Shown here in pieces: positions 1 through 13,293 of a DNA stretch of 64,000 nucleotides. The notes below the pieces were generated by a model. The model saw only the letters and a program-made list of their open reading frames with translations, ran no database searches and had not been told where the DNA came from. Where the stretch lies: NCBI GenBank assembly GCA_905250025.1, contig CAJNOJ010000115.1:62001-126000 (forward strand). Direction: 5' to 3'. The stretch is from Adineta ricciae (taxonomy: Eukaryota; Rotifera; Eurotatoria; Adinetida; Adinetidae). Both the position numbers and the translations under genes were made by a program. The first letter of the stretch is position 1, and each line of letters opens with the position of its first letter.

Positions 1-930
1 CATTTCTTTCTTTTTTTCTGCAGAATATAGACATGCATATATGTACAGATGCAAATCGATATAGATCGCCAAAGAAGAAAGTGATTTATGATCACATAAG
101 TCGTTTGTACTCAGAAAACGATACATTTTCTTCTGACCAAGAAAAAAAAACGATAATGACGTACACACATAGATTTACATCTATGTACATTGGTCAAGTG
201 ACTATCTGTCTCTTGCATACACAAAGTATGTCAACAGGACACCAACAACAATTGTCGCCGGCTATGATCATGGCGGTGAATCTTAAGCCTTGCGCAAACT
301 AACAACAATTACAACTTGTCACACGAAGACTCTAACTATTGATCGAAATATAAAGAAGAAGAAGTTGGAGGAGAAGATGAAGAAGATAAAATTGACGGAC
401 GGCGGGAAGCTCACCGAGACGGAAATTCCTTTTTTTTGTGCGTGTGTGTCCGTCGAGCACAATCCATTGTCGTCCCGACGGTGGTACAAACGAAAGTACT
501 TCACACTGAAATATACGATAGAAAAAAATGAGAGCACTAAACAGCACAGGTATTGAGTTCGCGCCGCACGACCCAAGTGTTCATTTCCTGCTAGATCGCT
601 CATTCAAGTGCAGCATCGGACTCCGAGAAAAATGGGTAGAAAAAGAGAAGAAAAGGAAAGAGAGAATATTGAATAGTTAGAACTCATACCATTGATTTCT
701 TTCATACAGTAATTTGCTTGAGAACATTGAAATGAGCAAGAGAAGAGAAGATATTCTTCTGTTGATAAACTTCTTTTTAATGTGAAAAGAAAAAAAAAGA
801 GATTGTGTGACAAAAAAATGTTTGTGAAGGTCAGTTAGTCAAATAAATACACAACAATTGAAAATACAACAGAGATGAATAGGGAACACAACAACAAGAC
901 AAAATACTTGCCAAATACTTGAAGAATATG
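1..930. other. Noncoding; downstream flank of the Snail gene
   Basis: No reading frame here has recognisable domain content or credible splice structure. The sequence is AT-rich with purine runs, and part of it must be the 3' UTR of the minus-strand Snail gene whose stop lies at 931. I see no clear poly(A) signal for that gene. Confidence 0.5.
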
Positions 931-2107
931 TCAAATCGAAAATGCAGCAGGCACAAGCATTGATGTACTGGTACAATCATCAGTCGAAGAATGTGTCGTT
1001 GCGTGTTGTTGTTGCTGCTGTTGCTGTAAGCAGTTTTCCGTATGTTTGTTAAGTAATGACATACGTGAAAATGTTTTTGAACAATTGTTACACCGGTATT
1101 TTTTAATATCCGAATGTGTTTGCATATGTGCGCGGAGATTCGATCGATCAGCAAATGCTCGACAACAGATTTCACATTGAAATGGTTTTTCTCCTGTGTG
1201 TGTACGTACATGTCCTTGCAGAAGCCATGGACGTGAAAATGCTTTGCCACAAATCTTGCATTTACATGGTAATGTGTGTGTACGTATATGCATTTTAAGT
1301 GCACCTAATGAGTTATACGTTTTTTCACAGAATTTACATTGAAATTGTTTTTTAATTTGGGCAACGCAATGAAATTGTTTGTGTTTTGAAAGGCCACCAA
1401 ATGTTGAGTAAGATTTGGAACATCCATCACATTGATAGCGAGAATTAGTGCTAGATGAATTGAGCGAGGTAGATGTTGTTGCGTTGGTTAAGTTCGGCGA
1501 TGGTGGTGATGATGAACATGATGAAGATGTTGGTGTTAACGGATAGGATGATTTCAGAGGTTTCTTTAATGAATTTATATTTGAATTTAGTAATGTTGGA
1601 TGAGATAATGGTAATGGTGTCGATGATATTTGACCATTTTTTGACATTTGCATAGCAAAATAATGGTAACTAAGATAATAAAGATAGGAAAAATCGTTTG
1701 AAGACATTAAACGTGGAAAAAGCGTCGATGATGGTGACGTCTTTGGAAATGCTCGGTGTGGGATTTGTGTCGATTGAATTGGTTGTTTTGGATTAGGATT
1801 ATTGTTGTTATTCTCTTCTGTTTCATCTTCATTGTTATGTTCTAATTCTTTGACTATTTCATCATCATCATCGTCATCATGAAGCATACCTTCTTCTTCA
1901 TCGTCTTCTTCAGTTTCCACCATTGATTCAGATGACGATGCTGCAGATAATAAACTGGAAATCAGGAAACTCTTACGATTATCTGATTCTAGGAGAGAAG
2001 ACAATACGAATTCAAATCTACATTCGATAATTTCAAAGCTAAAAACTCTTACCAGTCATTGTTTCATCGTCAGCAATATTGCTTGTAGTATTACTACTCA
2101 TCATCAT
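931..2107 (-). CDS. snail: Snail-family C2H2 zinc-finger transcription factor
   Basis: Two coding exons: 2107-2053 and 1988-931, with a 64-bp GT..AG intron; together about 370 aa. The start is the first of three tandem ATGs at 2107, with an in-frame TAA four codons upstream. The C-terminal third carries five zinc fingers with the Snail signature: finger 1 contains [11 protein letters not shown], finger 2 [12 protein letters not shown], finger 3 [13 protein letters not shown], finger 4 [10 protein letters not shown], and finger 5 a C2HC-like [12 protein letters not shown]. Snail proteins are E-box-binding repressors in mesoderm, epithelial-mesenchymal transition and neural development. The N-terminal half is acidic and Ser/Asn-rich. 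The canonical N-terminal SNAG motif is absent, but KSFLISSLL near residue 24 resembles an eh1/Groucho-type repression motif. A Gln run follows the fingers. Family identity is near certain; the exact paralogue (snail/slug) cannot be resolved. Confidence 0.95.
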
Positions 2108-4230
2108 TTTCTCTTATTTAGATGTGGGAGTATCGTCTTCCTTCGTATACTCTTCTTCTTCTTCTCTTTCTTGTTTCCTCTCTCTTCTCTCGTTCGCTCT
2201 TTCTTTCTCTCTCCTTTTCTCTCTCTCTTGCCAGATATATTTTCTCACTTTTTATTCGTGCTTCAGCTCTTTCTCTTCTTCCACACGCACGATAATACTT
2301 AGGCGTATTCTGATAGGCTCTTCGATTGTCGTTGTTATCGCATAACGCACTGACTGTGCTACTTCTGTCACTATCAACCAGTCAGTGCGCAATTATAAAA
2401 AAAACGGGCGCTGATGATGGTGAAACTTCGTTTCCGCTTCCTGTCTCTCTTGCTCTCGTCTTCTGCATCCACCTCCCTACCCTGTATCTCTCTCGTTTGC
2501 TTGCTCACGTAGTTCCGATATAAGTGTGCCATTATTTAGGGAAAAGTGTCAGCTGAAGAGCCATGAAAAGTAAACGAAGAACAAGAAGAGTATATGTATA
2601 CCTATGTGAATGATCTGAGAGGTTTTTGTTGATGATCAAAATTGAACCAATGAAAAAATAATGAAATATTGCAATTTGCACTTGTCGTTTCATCCAATGA
2701 AAGAAAAGAAAAGAGAAAGTAAAATGTCCACATTTTCATTATTACGAATAATTCAGATATCGAATCATCAGTTGTCCATTCAAATAAATGAAACTTTATT
2801 TCTCATGAACGGCTTTTACATGGTTGCTCTTCGCTAAATTCAAAGATGAGCAAGTTGTAGCATGTAATTTAAATGTTCCATCAAAGATTTATCGATGAAT
2901 TTACATAAAAAAGGGTGTGCCTTATTGAGAAATCTCGATCATATAATCTTTGGACAACACCTTACAAATTTATATAATCGAAAAATACATTTATTTTGGA
3001 TATCCATCCGTTCGTCTTGGTCATCTAGTCTTCGTTCAATATTTGTTTACTAAAGACACGATATACATATGCATTCGGATACACGCGTAGTATATATTCG
3101 TATATACGAAAGTCAATCAATCACAACTCTCTCTCTCTCTTTCTCATATATGTATATATCTTCATTACATAAAGTTAAAACTCCAAATAAACAATGATGG
3201 AGAAAGAGAGAGACGAAGGCAAGACGAAGACGCCGCCCTTCGACACCATTTACGTGCGTGCTTGTCTATCGATTTTTTGTTTCTTCGAATGAAGGTAAAA
3301 ACACTTGGCAAATAGATGAAGTTTAGTTGTTGTCAACAAGTGAGAGGAGACAGAAAGGAAGGAGAAAGTCGTGATCTGCAAATAGCCTTACATAAAGCAA
3401 TGAGAGAAGAAGAGAGAAAAGTGAATAACATCGAAAAAATAACAATCTAATGAACATGATAAAGTGAAGATCATCCGCTGTTTTAATCCTTTATACTTTC
3501 ACTAATTGAGTATGAAGGAAGAACATGACATTTTTTTCGTCGAAAGGTGCTGATTGAATATGAAGAATTCCAAAATACGTAGACACATACACACCTTCCT
3601 CTTCTTCTTCTTCGTTCGACGCGGCAGGTAGTCAAGGCAGACACAGTTAGTCTTCGATCATCATTAGCTTCATTGAGCCACTAAACATTGAATTCTTACT
3701 TTTTTATTTCTTCTCTCTTCGTTTTTCGTTAGATATAGATTCAAGTGACCTCTTGAAAATGTCAGCACACCTTTTAATAAGATCAACACAGAGACAATTG
3801 TTGATTTACGCAATAATTATCAGTTTTCATGCGCACCACAGCATGAGATGAACTTTTTCGTTCTGTATAACATGCTGTCTAACCTGATGGTTCCGTATTC
3901 ATACGTAATGTCACATAATTAGCAAAAGACAGGCAGCTGTATCGACAAAAAGAAACAAATTCTCTTTATTTTGTTTGCGATCGGTTGATGATTGAACGAG
4001 ATTAATTTAAGAATAACAATTCCTGCCGAGTGATGATTATTTCGAAGATATTAGTGTTAGACTCTGTTTTTGCTTCATAAAATGTACTATGCTTGAAATA
4101 AAATACATTAATACTGACTAATATTAATGAAACAAGAAAAAACAGTATGTACAGAAAAGTTTCGGCTAAATCTAGATGTTTCAAAATTGACAAGATTCAC
4201 TGCAAGATCAAAAGCAGACAAATGAGAATA
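2108..4230. other. Intergenic, noncoding
   Basis: About 2.1 kb between the Snail start and the next minus-strand gene. It contains a pyrimidine-rich stretch around 2140-2240 (probable 5' UTR/promoter of Snail on the other strand), a short CT repeat near 3127-3142, and AT-rich sequence. Short frames here show no domain, and I see no tRNA or mobile element. Confidence 0.5.
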
Positions 4231-5231
4231 CTATGTAGATGGTGATAGAGTAGGTAGTGGCTGTCTTTGTAATAGTTCAATCATATGGTGTTGTTCATTG
4301 GAAGATGACGCAGAAGACGGAACTGTTTGAATATTCGAATTCAGATCAGGTGCAGATGAAACATGAGTAATAACTCTATGAGAAACCGAAAATAGAGGAT
4401 TACATAAAGTGAATGTTTGCATTTTTACTTTGGAATATCTTCAATTTCATATTGAGTTCCTTCATCAACAATCGCACCTGGTTCACGTTCTTCATTCAAT
4501 GGTTGTAGTGTATCAGCCAGTGCAAATACGACTGGCTCTTCTTTCGAACCCTGAACAATCGTGTAATCTATACCTGGTTCAGCTTCTTTCATTTTAATAG
4601 CCGTCGCTGCAACTACAGCTGCAGCTTTTGGATCGACACGTCCCAATGGAAGACTTGGTACAGCACCCCAAGCAAAACCACGATCTGTACATTTAATACG
4701 TGCATAGTAGGCTAAAACAGCGAGTATGATCGCGCCAACGAAAAATAATGGTAAAACAATGGTATGAAATTTCGGATAATCGTCGTAAGGAATTTGAATG
4801 GGTCTCGGTGAATCTGACGTTTTTACTGTTTTTGAATGAGTTTTATTTATTGGAGAGTTTCGAGATGTCATTTCGACTATTCGAGCATGTAGCGGCGTCC
4901 ACCATGTTAAACTTGTCTCTGTTTCATTTCGATCGAAACCAAAATATCGACCTAATATTGTACTAAAAGATGATTGCGTATGGGTAATTGTTTTTGCAAG
5001 CCATGTTGACAAGAAAATGGATAGTAATGACATAATCAAAATCACGCATATCAATATGACAAGACTTGACTTGGCTTCGATGACTAATTCTTTTGTTTCA
5101 CTGCCGATGTCATTTGTATCTAAAGTAGACAACAAACGGTTGAAAAGCTTAGAGAAAACTTGATTTCTACCTTCACGCATTGTTTCAGCTGTACTACTTT
5201 GGCCAGGATTTGCTTCCATATCTTTAGCCAT
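4231..5231 (-). CDS. Hypothetical membrane protein with two transmembrane segments
   Basis: Two exons: 5231-4429 and 4375-4231, separated by a 53-bp GT..AG intron (donor GTAAAA, acceptor TTTCTCATAG). Skipping that intron removes an in-frame TAA and keeps the frame to a TAG at 4231, giving about 315 aa. The start is the first ATG (MAKDMEANPG); longer upstream frames would need a non-ATG start. Two hydrophobic segments are visible at about residues 57-80 (SSLVILICVILIMSLLSIF) and 165-190 (IVLPLFFVGAIILAVLAYY), leaving a roughly 85-residue loop with a possible N-glycosylation site (NET) and a cytosolic-looking acidic tail. I do not recognise the family. Coding status is supported by length, the clean intron and the two TM segments. 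Confidence 0.6.
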
Positions 5232-5720
5232 ATTGAATATTTTATAAAATGGTCGTAGAAATCCTAATTGGTATCCACGATTATGAATAGAGCATAGATG
5301 GAATTCCAATTCATTGTTTGACAATTATATCATATACTTTTCAATGAAATTCCATTGGTTAATCTATCGGGCAATAAATTTCGTTCATTCACTCTCCAAG
5401 GACATCTTTTGATGAAAATTTCTTCGCAATTTCTTACTGGATAAATCTGACGTAAAAATCGAAAAAATTTTTCTTTAGTTGAATAACTAATCTTCTCAGG
5501 ATGGTATTCATCGCCACAATCAATGTTATTCTCTTTTCCATTGCTGTCATTTGTTCATCGATTTCCAAACGAATGTGTGTATATTGAAATTCCATTTCAG
5601 AATAGTTTAGTTTTGTTCGTTAAAATATGTTATCTCCTCCTTCTCATCCACATTTACTGAGTCAACTCAAAATTCCATCATCCGTACGTCATCGTATTAA
5701 ATAATATATAAATATCAATC
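5232..5720. other. Divergent promoter region
   Basis: A 490-bp AT-rich stretch between the start of the minus-strand two-TM gene and the start of the plus-strand formin gene, so the two are head to head. No coding content, RNA gene or repeat seen. Confidence 0.4.
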
Positions 5721-8700
5721 ATGTCAAAATCAATCCATCATTCTCATCTATCCTCATCAGCAGTACCAACACCTGATACTGAAATTCCGATACTAATGGA
5801 AAGTAACACTGACCATCGGCGTCAATCGGCATTAAGTGATAGGCGTCTTAATAACGTTAATTATGTTCGACATGTTCTACGAAGATTCTTTGGTGGTTCA
5901 AATAAGAAATCATCGCCATTGTCAGGTGTCGATGATAGTCCTTATGAACAATCACCGACATGTAGCATTTATCCGGAGGATTCATTATCTCCCATATTAA
6001 TTCATCCAGCATTGCAATATGATAAACATACGAAGTTTTCCGGTAAACATTTGCAAAGAATAATATCATGATTGATGAGTATGTTCTAGGTGAATTATTA
6101 CTCGATTGGTTAATGGTTCATTTCGAAGGTCGAGGGGAGCCGCCGACATTAAAACAAGTTTTAACGAAATGCTGTAAATGTCTCATATCTCTTGGTGTAC
6201 TTCGAACTGAAACTGATCAAAACAGCGATACATTTCAAGTATGAATAATGTCTAAGTTTTCCTTTTTCATTCGAGATGACCATGCACAGAGGAAAATATA
6301 GAGAACCTTGCGTGAGAGTGAAGGTAATCAATGGTATTATATTGTCGTTCGTTGAGTATAGAAGCGGCAAAAACGATCAATGATATCCACGTAATTGCAC
6401 TCGATAAGCAACGCTTTTTTTATGTGTGAATGTCATAAGTTACTTGACAGACACATTTTTCTTTTTGCGACAAACCATCGTAATCTGAACGTACCTAATC
6501 GAAACATCGCTAATCTATTTTTTATCATTCGAGCTCCCTCTTCTTTCTCTTCGATCAAAATTGACTTCCACAGACATCAATTTATCTTTTCGAAAAAACG
6601 CTATCAACTAAGAGACATTCAAGGTTAATAATCCATTTTAATTGAAGATTTCTTTTCGTATCAAATCAATAAGTTCATAAGCGTTGTTGTTAATAGTTTT
6701 ACCTTGAAAAGAATGAGCAAGACCTTGATAAACTGTCTACGTATATTTATTTCCAAGTCCAATTAAATAATATAGGTGTCTGGAGACGACTATTATATAA
6801 CCTTTGACATTGAATGTGTCGCGATGCTCATCAGTTGTCGACCGATGTTATAATTCTATTCATCGAAATATGTTCGAATGTTGTCTACACGTTTCGTTCA
6901 ATTAACAAAATCAGCTGAAACATGCCGAAGAGAATAAGAAACAAGCATGAAGGATGCAGACAAAAAAAAATGAAGCGAATAATGCTAATTAAAACATTTT
7001 GAAGGAGCATCGCTTTTCTTTCATGTAATGTGCGCCGATCGAACAACTATCGTAAGAATCTACTGATTACATTCGTGTCGTTTTCGTGACTAAGCGCGTT
7101 ATGGATTGTATGACATAAGAATTCACTTGTTATGTCAAACAAGCATTTCTATGAGTCATAATAAGTCTTGAATTTTTAGCACTGATGATTCATTGAAAAT
7201 CTGATTCATGTTTTCTAATACGAGACCGATTATTCGCAATCATATTGTCATTTTCTCTTTTCAAATAGACGCAAAACTTGTATTCTTGGGCAAATAACGT
7301 AGATGATGATGATGTTGATGTCAAATTATTACCACCGCCGCCAAAGACGAACAATAGTTGTAAGTTTTCGAAATGTGCTTTTTTTTCTGATCAATCGTCT
7401 CTAATCGAGATGGCTGTAATTCAAAATGTGAAGCTTTCGATGTTGATGTTAACAGTCAAGGATATCGTGTCGATATCGGTTTTTTGTATTCTAGTCAGTT
7501 AAGTGTGACTGAAGAAGCAAAAGAAAGACAGGCAAGCAGGTATCATTGTCGTTTGCTCTTTTACCGTGCTTATAACACATTCTAGCATTCCTTCTTCACC
7601 GTACACTGCATTTTTCTCCGAAGGAAATCATTGCTGCTGCAATTATTCGCTCTACCTTCTCATATTTTTGTACTAAGCAATAGCGAATATCACGCTTTTT
7701 CACCTTCTTCTTTTTCTATCAATATTCACTCTTGCAAACAAAAAAAAAACACAGAATTAAGACATTGAAATAAACGTCGGTATCCTTCTGTTCAATAGTT
7801 AATCGTCATCTGCACGAAAACAAGGAAAATAAGCATAGACCATCGGCAACAACTACTATTTTGGATATTCTCCGAGTAGGTCTTGTTTTGTTTTCGCTGC
7901 TTATTGTAAATAAATCATCTAATGATTAGAACGAATACGGTTTGCACATCAATAGACATTCGACTGAGCGAAAGACTGTGTCAACGCAAGTTGATCCAGT
8001 CCTCGACAGAGAAAAGATTGAACAATCGATTCAAACCGATCAACTAGATCAACCCCTCACTCCATATTTCAAGGTAAGTAGATGACTAGTTTAAGAAAGA
8101 ACTCATTTTCTACATGTTTTTTTTTATAGAAATGTTTGACATTTAAATTAAAACCAATGCCAGTCTCAATCATTTCCAATTCTCAATCGGATTGTGAACC
8201 GACATCTCCATCAACACATTGTTACGATGAAATCACTGTTCGACGAGCCATGCATAAATTACTATCATGTGATAATAGTAGTGAAACCTCGTCGCCCATT
8301 GATGATGATGTTCATTCATCATCACTCATCATTCGTCCTCCATTATCATTTAAAAATAATCATGCTAAATTTTCAAGTAATCCATTTCAAAATTACCTCT
8401 GTCTATGTACTCTACATATTGATTAGGTGAGTTATTGCTTGAATGGTTAGCATCTAACTGTGATGGAAAAGCTCCCACTTCACAAACATTCCCTCAACAA
8501 ATCAAGCCATGTACAAATTCGAATAGTAATGACAGCACAGACGATGCCGAACTGCAAAAGGTAATCCGTGAATTTATTTATCTAAAAGTTATGTTAGTTT
8601 TTTGTTGTTGTATACAGGCTGTAAGTTCAGCGGCTTGTATGAATGAATCCAAATTAGCAGCAATATCAGATCGAATTCCAATTACTTCGACGATTTCATC

Positions 8701-11582
8701 ACCTTCGTCACATCATCAAAAGATCAATGATGATGTATGTTCATTATTATCAGATCTGGTTATTCAAGTCGAAGAAAATTTCCAATCGTCTAAAGTATCA
8801 TCACCTCCCATGTGAGTTTAATGTGTATAAAAGTGATTATTCTTATTCATTTCGATCTTGAATAGAACAAACAAATCATCCTCAACGATACCACCACCTC
8901 CACCTTTCTTTGTTGATACCACATCATCTTCAGCGTCGTTGAATACAAGTGCAGTACCACCGCCGCCCCCACCATTTCCAGAGTTTTTTGCTCCACCGCC
9001 ACCATCATCTTCCGTTCCAAGTTCAACCGGTCCGCCACCACCACCTCCTCCTCCTCCACCCCCACCTTTTCCCGGTTTTGGAGGACCACCCCCACCTCCA
9101 CCCGCTCCACCATTTCCAGGCTTCGGCGGTCCACCACCACCTCCACCATTTCCAGGCTTCGGCGGTCCACCACCACCTCCACCATTTCCAGGCTTCGGTG
9201 GTCCACCGCCACCTCCACCATTACCCGGTTTGGGTGTAGTGTCAACGGGCCCTGGTGGTGGACCTCCTCCTCCACCTCCAATGATGCCTGCCTTCGGTGG
9301 TATGTAGAAATACATACGAATGTTTATTTTGACTTCAATCCACTAACTAGGTCCACCACAACTACCACAATATTTACGTAAGAAACAGAAATATGCTATC
9401 ACGGAATCAGTTAAGAAAGTTCAATGGAGTAAAGTTAGTGTATTCTTTTGTTTCGATAGTACTCATAGTTAAGACTTCTTATCTTAGATTAATCCTCATA
9501 CTATCAAGAAAGATTCGATGTGGGTTCACGTCGATGAGGAAAAGTACATCAGTGACGAACTATTTTCGGACATTCGAAAAAATTTTGCAAGCAAAGTTGC
9601 ACCAAGTAAAAACAAATATTAACGATTTAGTTCGAAAGAGAATTTCAATATACATTTTCTTCCAGCTAGACAACCGATACACGATCTTGTTGACAAATCA
9701 AAAGAATTACGTGTACTTGATTCAAAAGCTGCACAAAACTTTGGTAAGAATGACTCGTTTTCCTTTCCTAGTAGAATAGATCAATCGATCGTATGTTTTT
9801 TAGCTATTATGTTCAGTCAACTGAAAACTCCGCCAACGGTATTTCGTGAATGGATGCTATCATGTGATAGTGAAGCATTAAAAGATGATTTTCTCAAACA
9901 ACTCGAAAAGTATCTCCCAACAGCTGAAGAATTAAAGACTTTATCTGAGTTTAAAAATGAAATCAATGATTTACAATATTCAGAACAATACATTTGTGCA
10001 GTAAGATCCCATTGGAATCCACCACACTGATCACTCTATTCTTATCTAGATCGGTGATATTAAACGGTTGAAACAACGATTGAAAACCCTTTTATTCAAA
10101 GCCAGTTACAAAGAAACCGTGGAAGAAACAGATAAAGTTTGTTCACCTAATTGGCAAATAAAAGCACTTCAGTTTTTCTCTTTCGTTCTTTCTAGGCATT
10201 CGTTGAAGTTCGAACAGCTTGTGATCATGTTCGACATTCCATACGATTCAAGAAAATGCTCGAATTGATTTTAACTGTTGGAAACTATATGAATTCCAGT
10301 GCGAAATCATATGAACCTATCCATGGATTTGACATCAGTTTCTTACCTAAAGTAGATTTGAACAAAATTTTTCGATTGCTTCCATTTGAACTTCATCTTG
10401 AATAGCTTCATTCGACCAAAGCCAATGACGGTCGTCGATCGTTACTTCATTTCATTGTTCAAGCAATCGAAGACAAACATCGTGATTTACTCTCGTTTGC
10501 CGATGAATTCTACGCGTTAGCGGATGGAGTCTCAAAAAGTAAAATCCGATCAATTGAATTCAAGAAAAAGAAACGATTTGGTATTTTAGTTAATATCTTG
10601 GAATTACAAAAACAACCGAAGGATATCAGTCGGGAATTGAAAAACGCTCGAGAAGAATTAACCATTGCAAAAAATGCCGATGAACAAATTGAAGGAGATA
10701 AATTTGCCGAATCAATCGAAGTTCGACTTATCAATCGATCGTAAACTTTCCTGTTCACTCTTGTTGTTGTTGTTCTTTCCAGGATTTTATTACTCGAGCT
10801 GATGACGATGTGACACGATTGGAACAATTAGATACAGAAATGACTCACGCTTATCAAGACCTATGCGATTTCTTGGCGATCGATCAGAAAAGTTATTCAC
10901 TCACTGAATTTTTCACGGATCTCAAATCATTTTGCTCGTTTTTTTCGGTATGTCAATTTGATCACGTCAATATTTCTCTTACAATCCTTCGCTTTTCTTA
11001 GACATGTCTTCAAGAAGTACGTGCATGGCGTGAACAGGCTGCGAGAGCTGTTAAAACTTCGTAAGTATTTCCTATAAGAAAGATGAAAGAAACAAGAACT
11101 TCACACGTAAATCCAATACTCCCTAAATACTGATTTAGTCAAAATTTAATGTCTACTTCACAATATTTTGTCCGTACATCTTCCCGTCGTTTTCCTGCAC
11201 GATATGATTCTACCGAAGATTTCCTCATGGCAGCTGCTGAAAGTGGTTCATCGCCAACACGTGGTTCATCTCCGTGTATAGCATATCGGCGGCAGGTAGC
11301 TCTATTGACATAACCGCGCTCATACATATTGACACACAGAATGATGAATTGCATGTTTTGCTTTGTTTTTTTTTCGAGGATAGATATCAGAACACTGGGT
11401 ATTTTTTCCTCTTTAGAAACACCCAATCGTCTGTCGAGAAAAGGACTCTCGATATTCCAGATGATTCGACTGTCGTACAGCGTCGTCCGCTATCACGCAT
11501 TGAAGACTTAATTGATAAACGCAAAACCAATCGTGGCTTGACCCCATTGAGTACACCAACCAAGCGGCGATCTCAGTCGTAG
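5721..11582 (+). CDS. Diaphanous-like formin (FH1-FH2 actin nucleator)
   Basis: About twenty exons with short introns. Well supported: 5721-6042, 6090-6238, 7269-7359, 8130-8376, 8427-8560, 8618-8811, 8866-9299, 9351-9433, 9488-9605, 9666-9743, 9804-10000, 10050-10136, 10196-10351, 10406-10538, 10590-10720, 10783-10947, 11002-11060, 11139-11295. An exon ends at 8073 but its start is unclear; the last exon (about 11417 to the TAG at 11582) does not join in phase with the previous one as drawn. Exon 8866-9299 is a proline-rich FH1 domain binding profilin-actin. From 9351 an FH2 domain follows, with [31 protein letters not shown] and DGRRSLLHF, which nucleates and processively caps actin filaments. 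The FH2 resembles the mDia group. No armadillo-type GBD/DID is visible; the N-terminus instead has two related ELLL(D/E)WL modules. The C-terminus is basic but without a convincing DAD. Confidence 0.85.
9113..9220 (+). repeat. Three 36-bp tandem repeats inside the formin FH1 exon
   Basis: Three consecutive near-identical 36-bp units encode the peptide [12 protein letters not shown]. They differ only by a few third-position changes (ggc/ggt, cca/ccg). In-frame repeat-number change would alter the number of profilin-binding proline tracts without breaking the gene. Confidence 0.85.
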
Positions 11583-11687
11583 AGAATGATTCGATCTTCT
11601 TTCCTTTTTCAATGCTGTCCAACTCATATTTATTTTTCTTTTCTTTTTATCCAGTGAACATTCTTTAATATTGAGTATTTCTTACTT

Positions 11688-11693
11688 AATAAA
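11688..11693 (+). terminator. Poly(A) signal of the formin gene
   Basis: AATAAA about 105 bp after the formin stop codon at 11582 and 245 bp before the MNAT1 start. Confidence 0.6.
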
Positions 11694-11919
11694 ATATTTT
11701 TTTGGTTCATTCTTGACTTCAAAATCTATGTCGAGTTTGTTTACGTAGCAGAATACGTGATAAATTTTTTTTCTATCTGTTAAATCTTTTCTTTCTTTCC
11801 TTCTTTCTCCTCTTTATTTTTCTTGTCTCTTCGTGTAATGTTATTATTCGTGAAAAATAATTGATCAAAGGAATACATGCATATAAATTTTGTTATCACT
11901 ATCATTCTTTGTTTTTTTT

Positions 11920-11938
11920 CCCTCTCTTCTTCTTACAG
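11920..11938 (+). promoter_or_regulatory. 3' splice acceptor directly abutting the MNAT1 ATG
   Basis: A pyrimidine-rich tract ending in TTCTTACAG, with the AG immediately followed by the MNAT1 ATG. No upstream coding exon is needed. This is the arrangement expected for a spliced-leader trans-splice site; an ordinary intron in the 5' UTR is the alternative. Confidence 0.55.
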
Positions 11939-13293
11939 ATGGAAATCGAATGTCCAGAATGTCATTCGACAAAAAAACGAAATCCCAAGATGAAATTGAT
12001 GGTCAGCAAATGTGGCCATTCATTGTATGTCACCGAAAGACATTGAAAAGTTGTCCAACTATTTCTTTGCTGTAGGTGTGAAACTTGTGTCGAAAATAAG
12101 TTCAGTAAAGGAACAGGCTTTTGTCCCACATGTAAAGCTGATTTGAAAAAGAATGGATTTCGTTATCAAATATTCGAAGATCCATTTGTAGAATTGGAAA
12201 TTGATATTCGAAAAAGACTTTTGAAAGAGTAAGTGAAAAGATCGGTGACGATGTTTCTCAGTGCTGTTTCTTCATAGTTTTAATCGAAAAGAACAAGACT
12301 TTGCGTCACTCGATGCTTACAACGATTATTTAGAAATGGTTGAAACATACAGTAAGAAAGTGATGCAATGACACCTGTAGGATCATATAAAAGGTAAATA
12401 TGAATACGTGTGTTTTAGTATTCAATCTCTCGAATAAAGTCGATGTCGAAGAAACCGAACGGAAGATTTTGGAGTATAAAGAATCGAATAAGGAGATAAT
12501 TACAAAAAATCGTGGTAAATTGGTAAATGAAATTTTTCGTGGAAAACTACCATTTTGTTTGTCATCGATGATGTTTAGAGTAACGATGAAATCTATATCG
12601 AACATTTAATCGAACAAGAACGTGCGGCTGAAGAAATGCGAAAGCAAATCTACGAACAGGAACTTCAGAAAGAACAAGAAGCAAAACAACGTGTTAAAGA
12701 TGATCTTATGAGTGCGCTGGTAAATACAATGTGAACTGGCTCCGGAGTGAACTGAATGATTGAATTTGTATTTTCAGCTCCATACGGAAGGAAATGTCGA
12801 TCAGGTATTGAAGAAAAGTATCGAAGATCTGGAGAAAAAACGGAAAGAAGACGTTCAACCGATTCTACCGAATATGGTAAAGTTGTCGATTGTCGATTTC
12901 ATTTTGATAATAATAAACTTGTATTTTTCAGATCAAGAGAGAAGAAGATATTCTAAATTCATTAGCTAACGATCAAATTCAATATAGACTGTTTGAATAC
13001 ACACCACCAACGTACGATCATCAAGGACCGCCTGTTCCTGATCGAACAGATCTCGAGCAGCTAGGGTAAGAAACAGAGCGAGTATTTACTTTTTCTTTGA
13101 CCTGTTTTTCTCTAGCTATTTGGATAACGTTCGTCAAGAAAGACCAGTCGAACGAGCCGGTGGTTACACGCGAGAATATCCATGCTTACGTGCAATTCAA
13201 GAAGCATTCGATATGTTATTATTCGTTAGAGACAATTTGTTGAATAATGTGAAAAAAGAGACGATTTCTGAAGATGAACCTATGGAAACTTAA
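11939..13293 (+). CDS. MNAT1: CDK-activating kinase assembly factor MAT1 (TFIIH subunit)
   Basis: Eight exons: 11939-12024, 12076-12228, 12278-12351, 12419-12522, 12579-12719, 12778-12876, 12932-13065, 13116-13293. All junctions are in phase and give about 322 aa, close to the human length. The N-terminal RING finger is spread over exons 1-2 (CPECHSTKKRNP, CGHSLCETCV, CPTCKADL), followed by the MAT1 signatures FRYQIFEDP and DFASLDAYNDYLE, then a charged coiled coil in exons 4-6 and a hydrophobic C-terminus. MAT1 stabilises CDK7-cyclin H and anchors this kinase to TFIIH, acting in transcription initiation and CDK activation. It is followed 56 bp later by TRMT5 on the same strand. A near-identical second copy of the 3' part lies at 30195-30846. 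Confidence 0.95.

Noticed and set aside
831-1304. 157-codon minus-strand frame overlapping the Snail zinc fingers
   Set aside because: It is a shifted frame of the zinc-finger exon with no domain of its own.
8818-9315. Long Gly-rich frame on the minus strand opposite the formin FH1 exon
   Set aside because: It is the reverse complement of proline codons; long open antisense frames are expected from CCN repeats.
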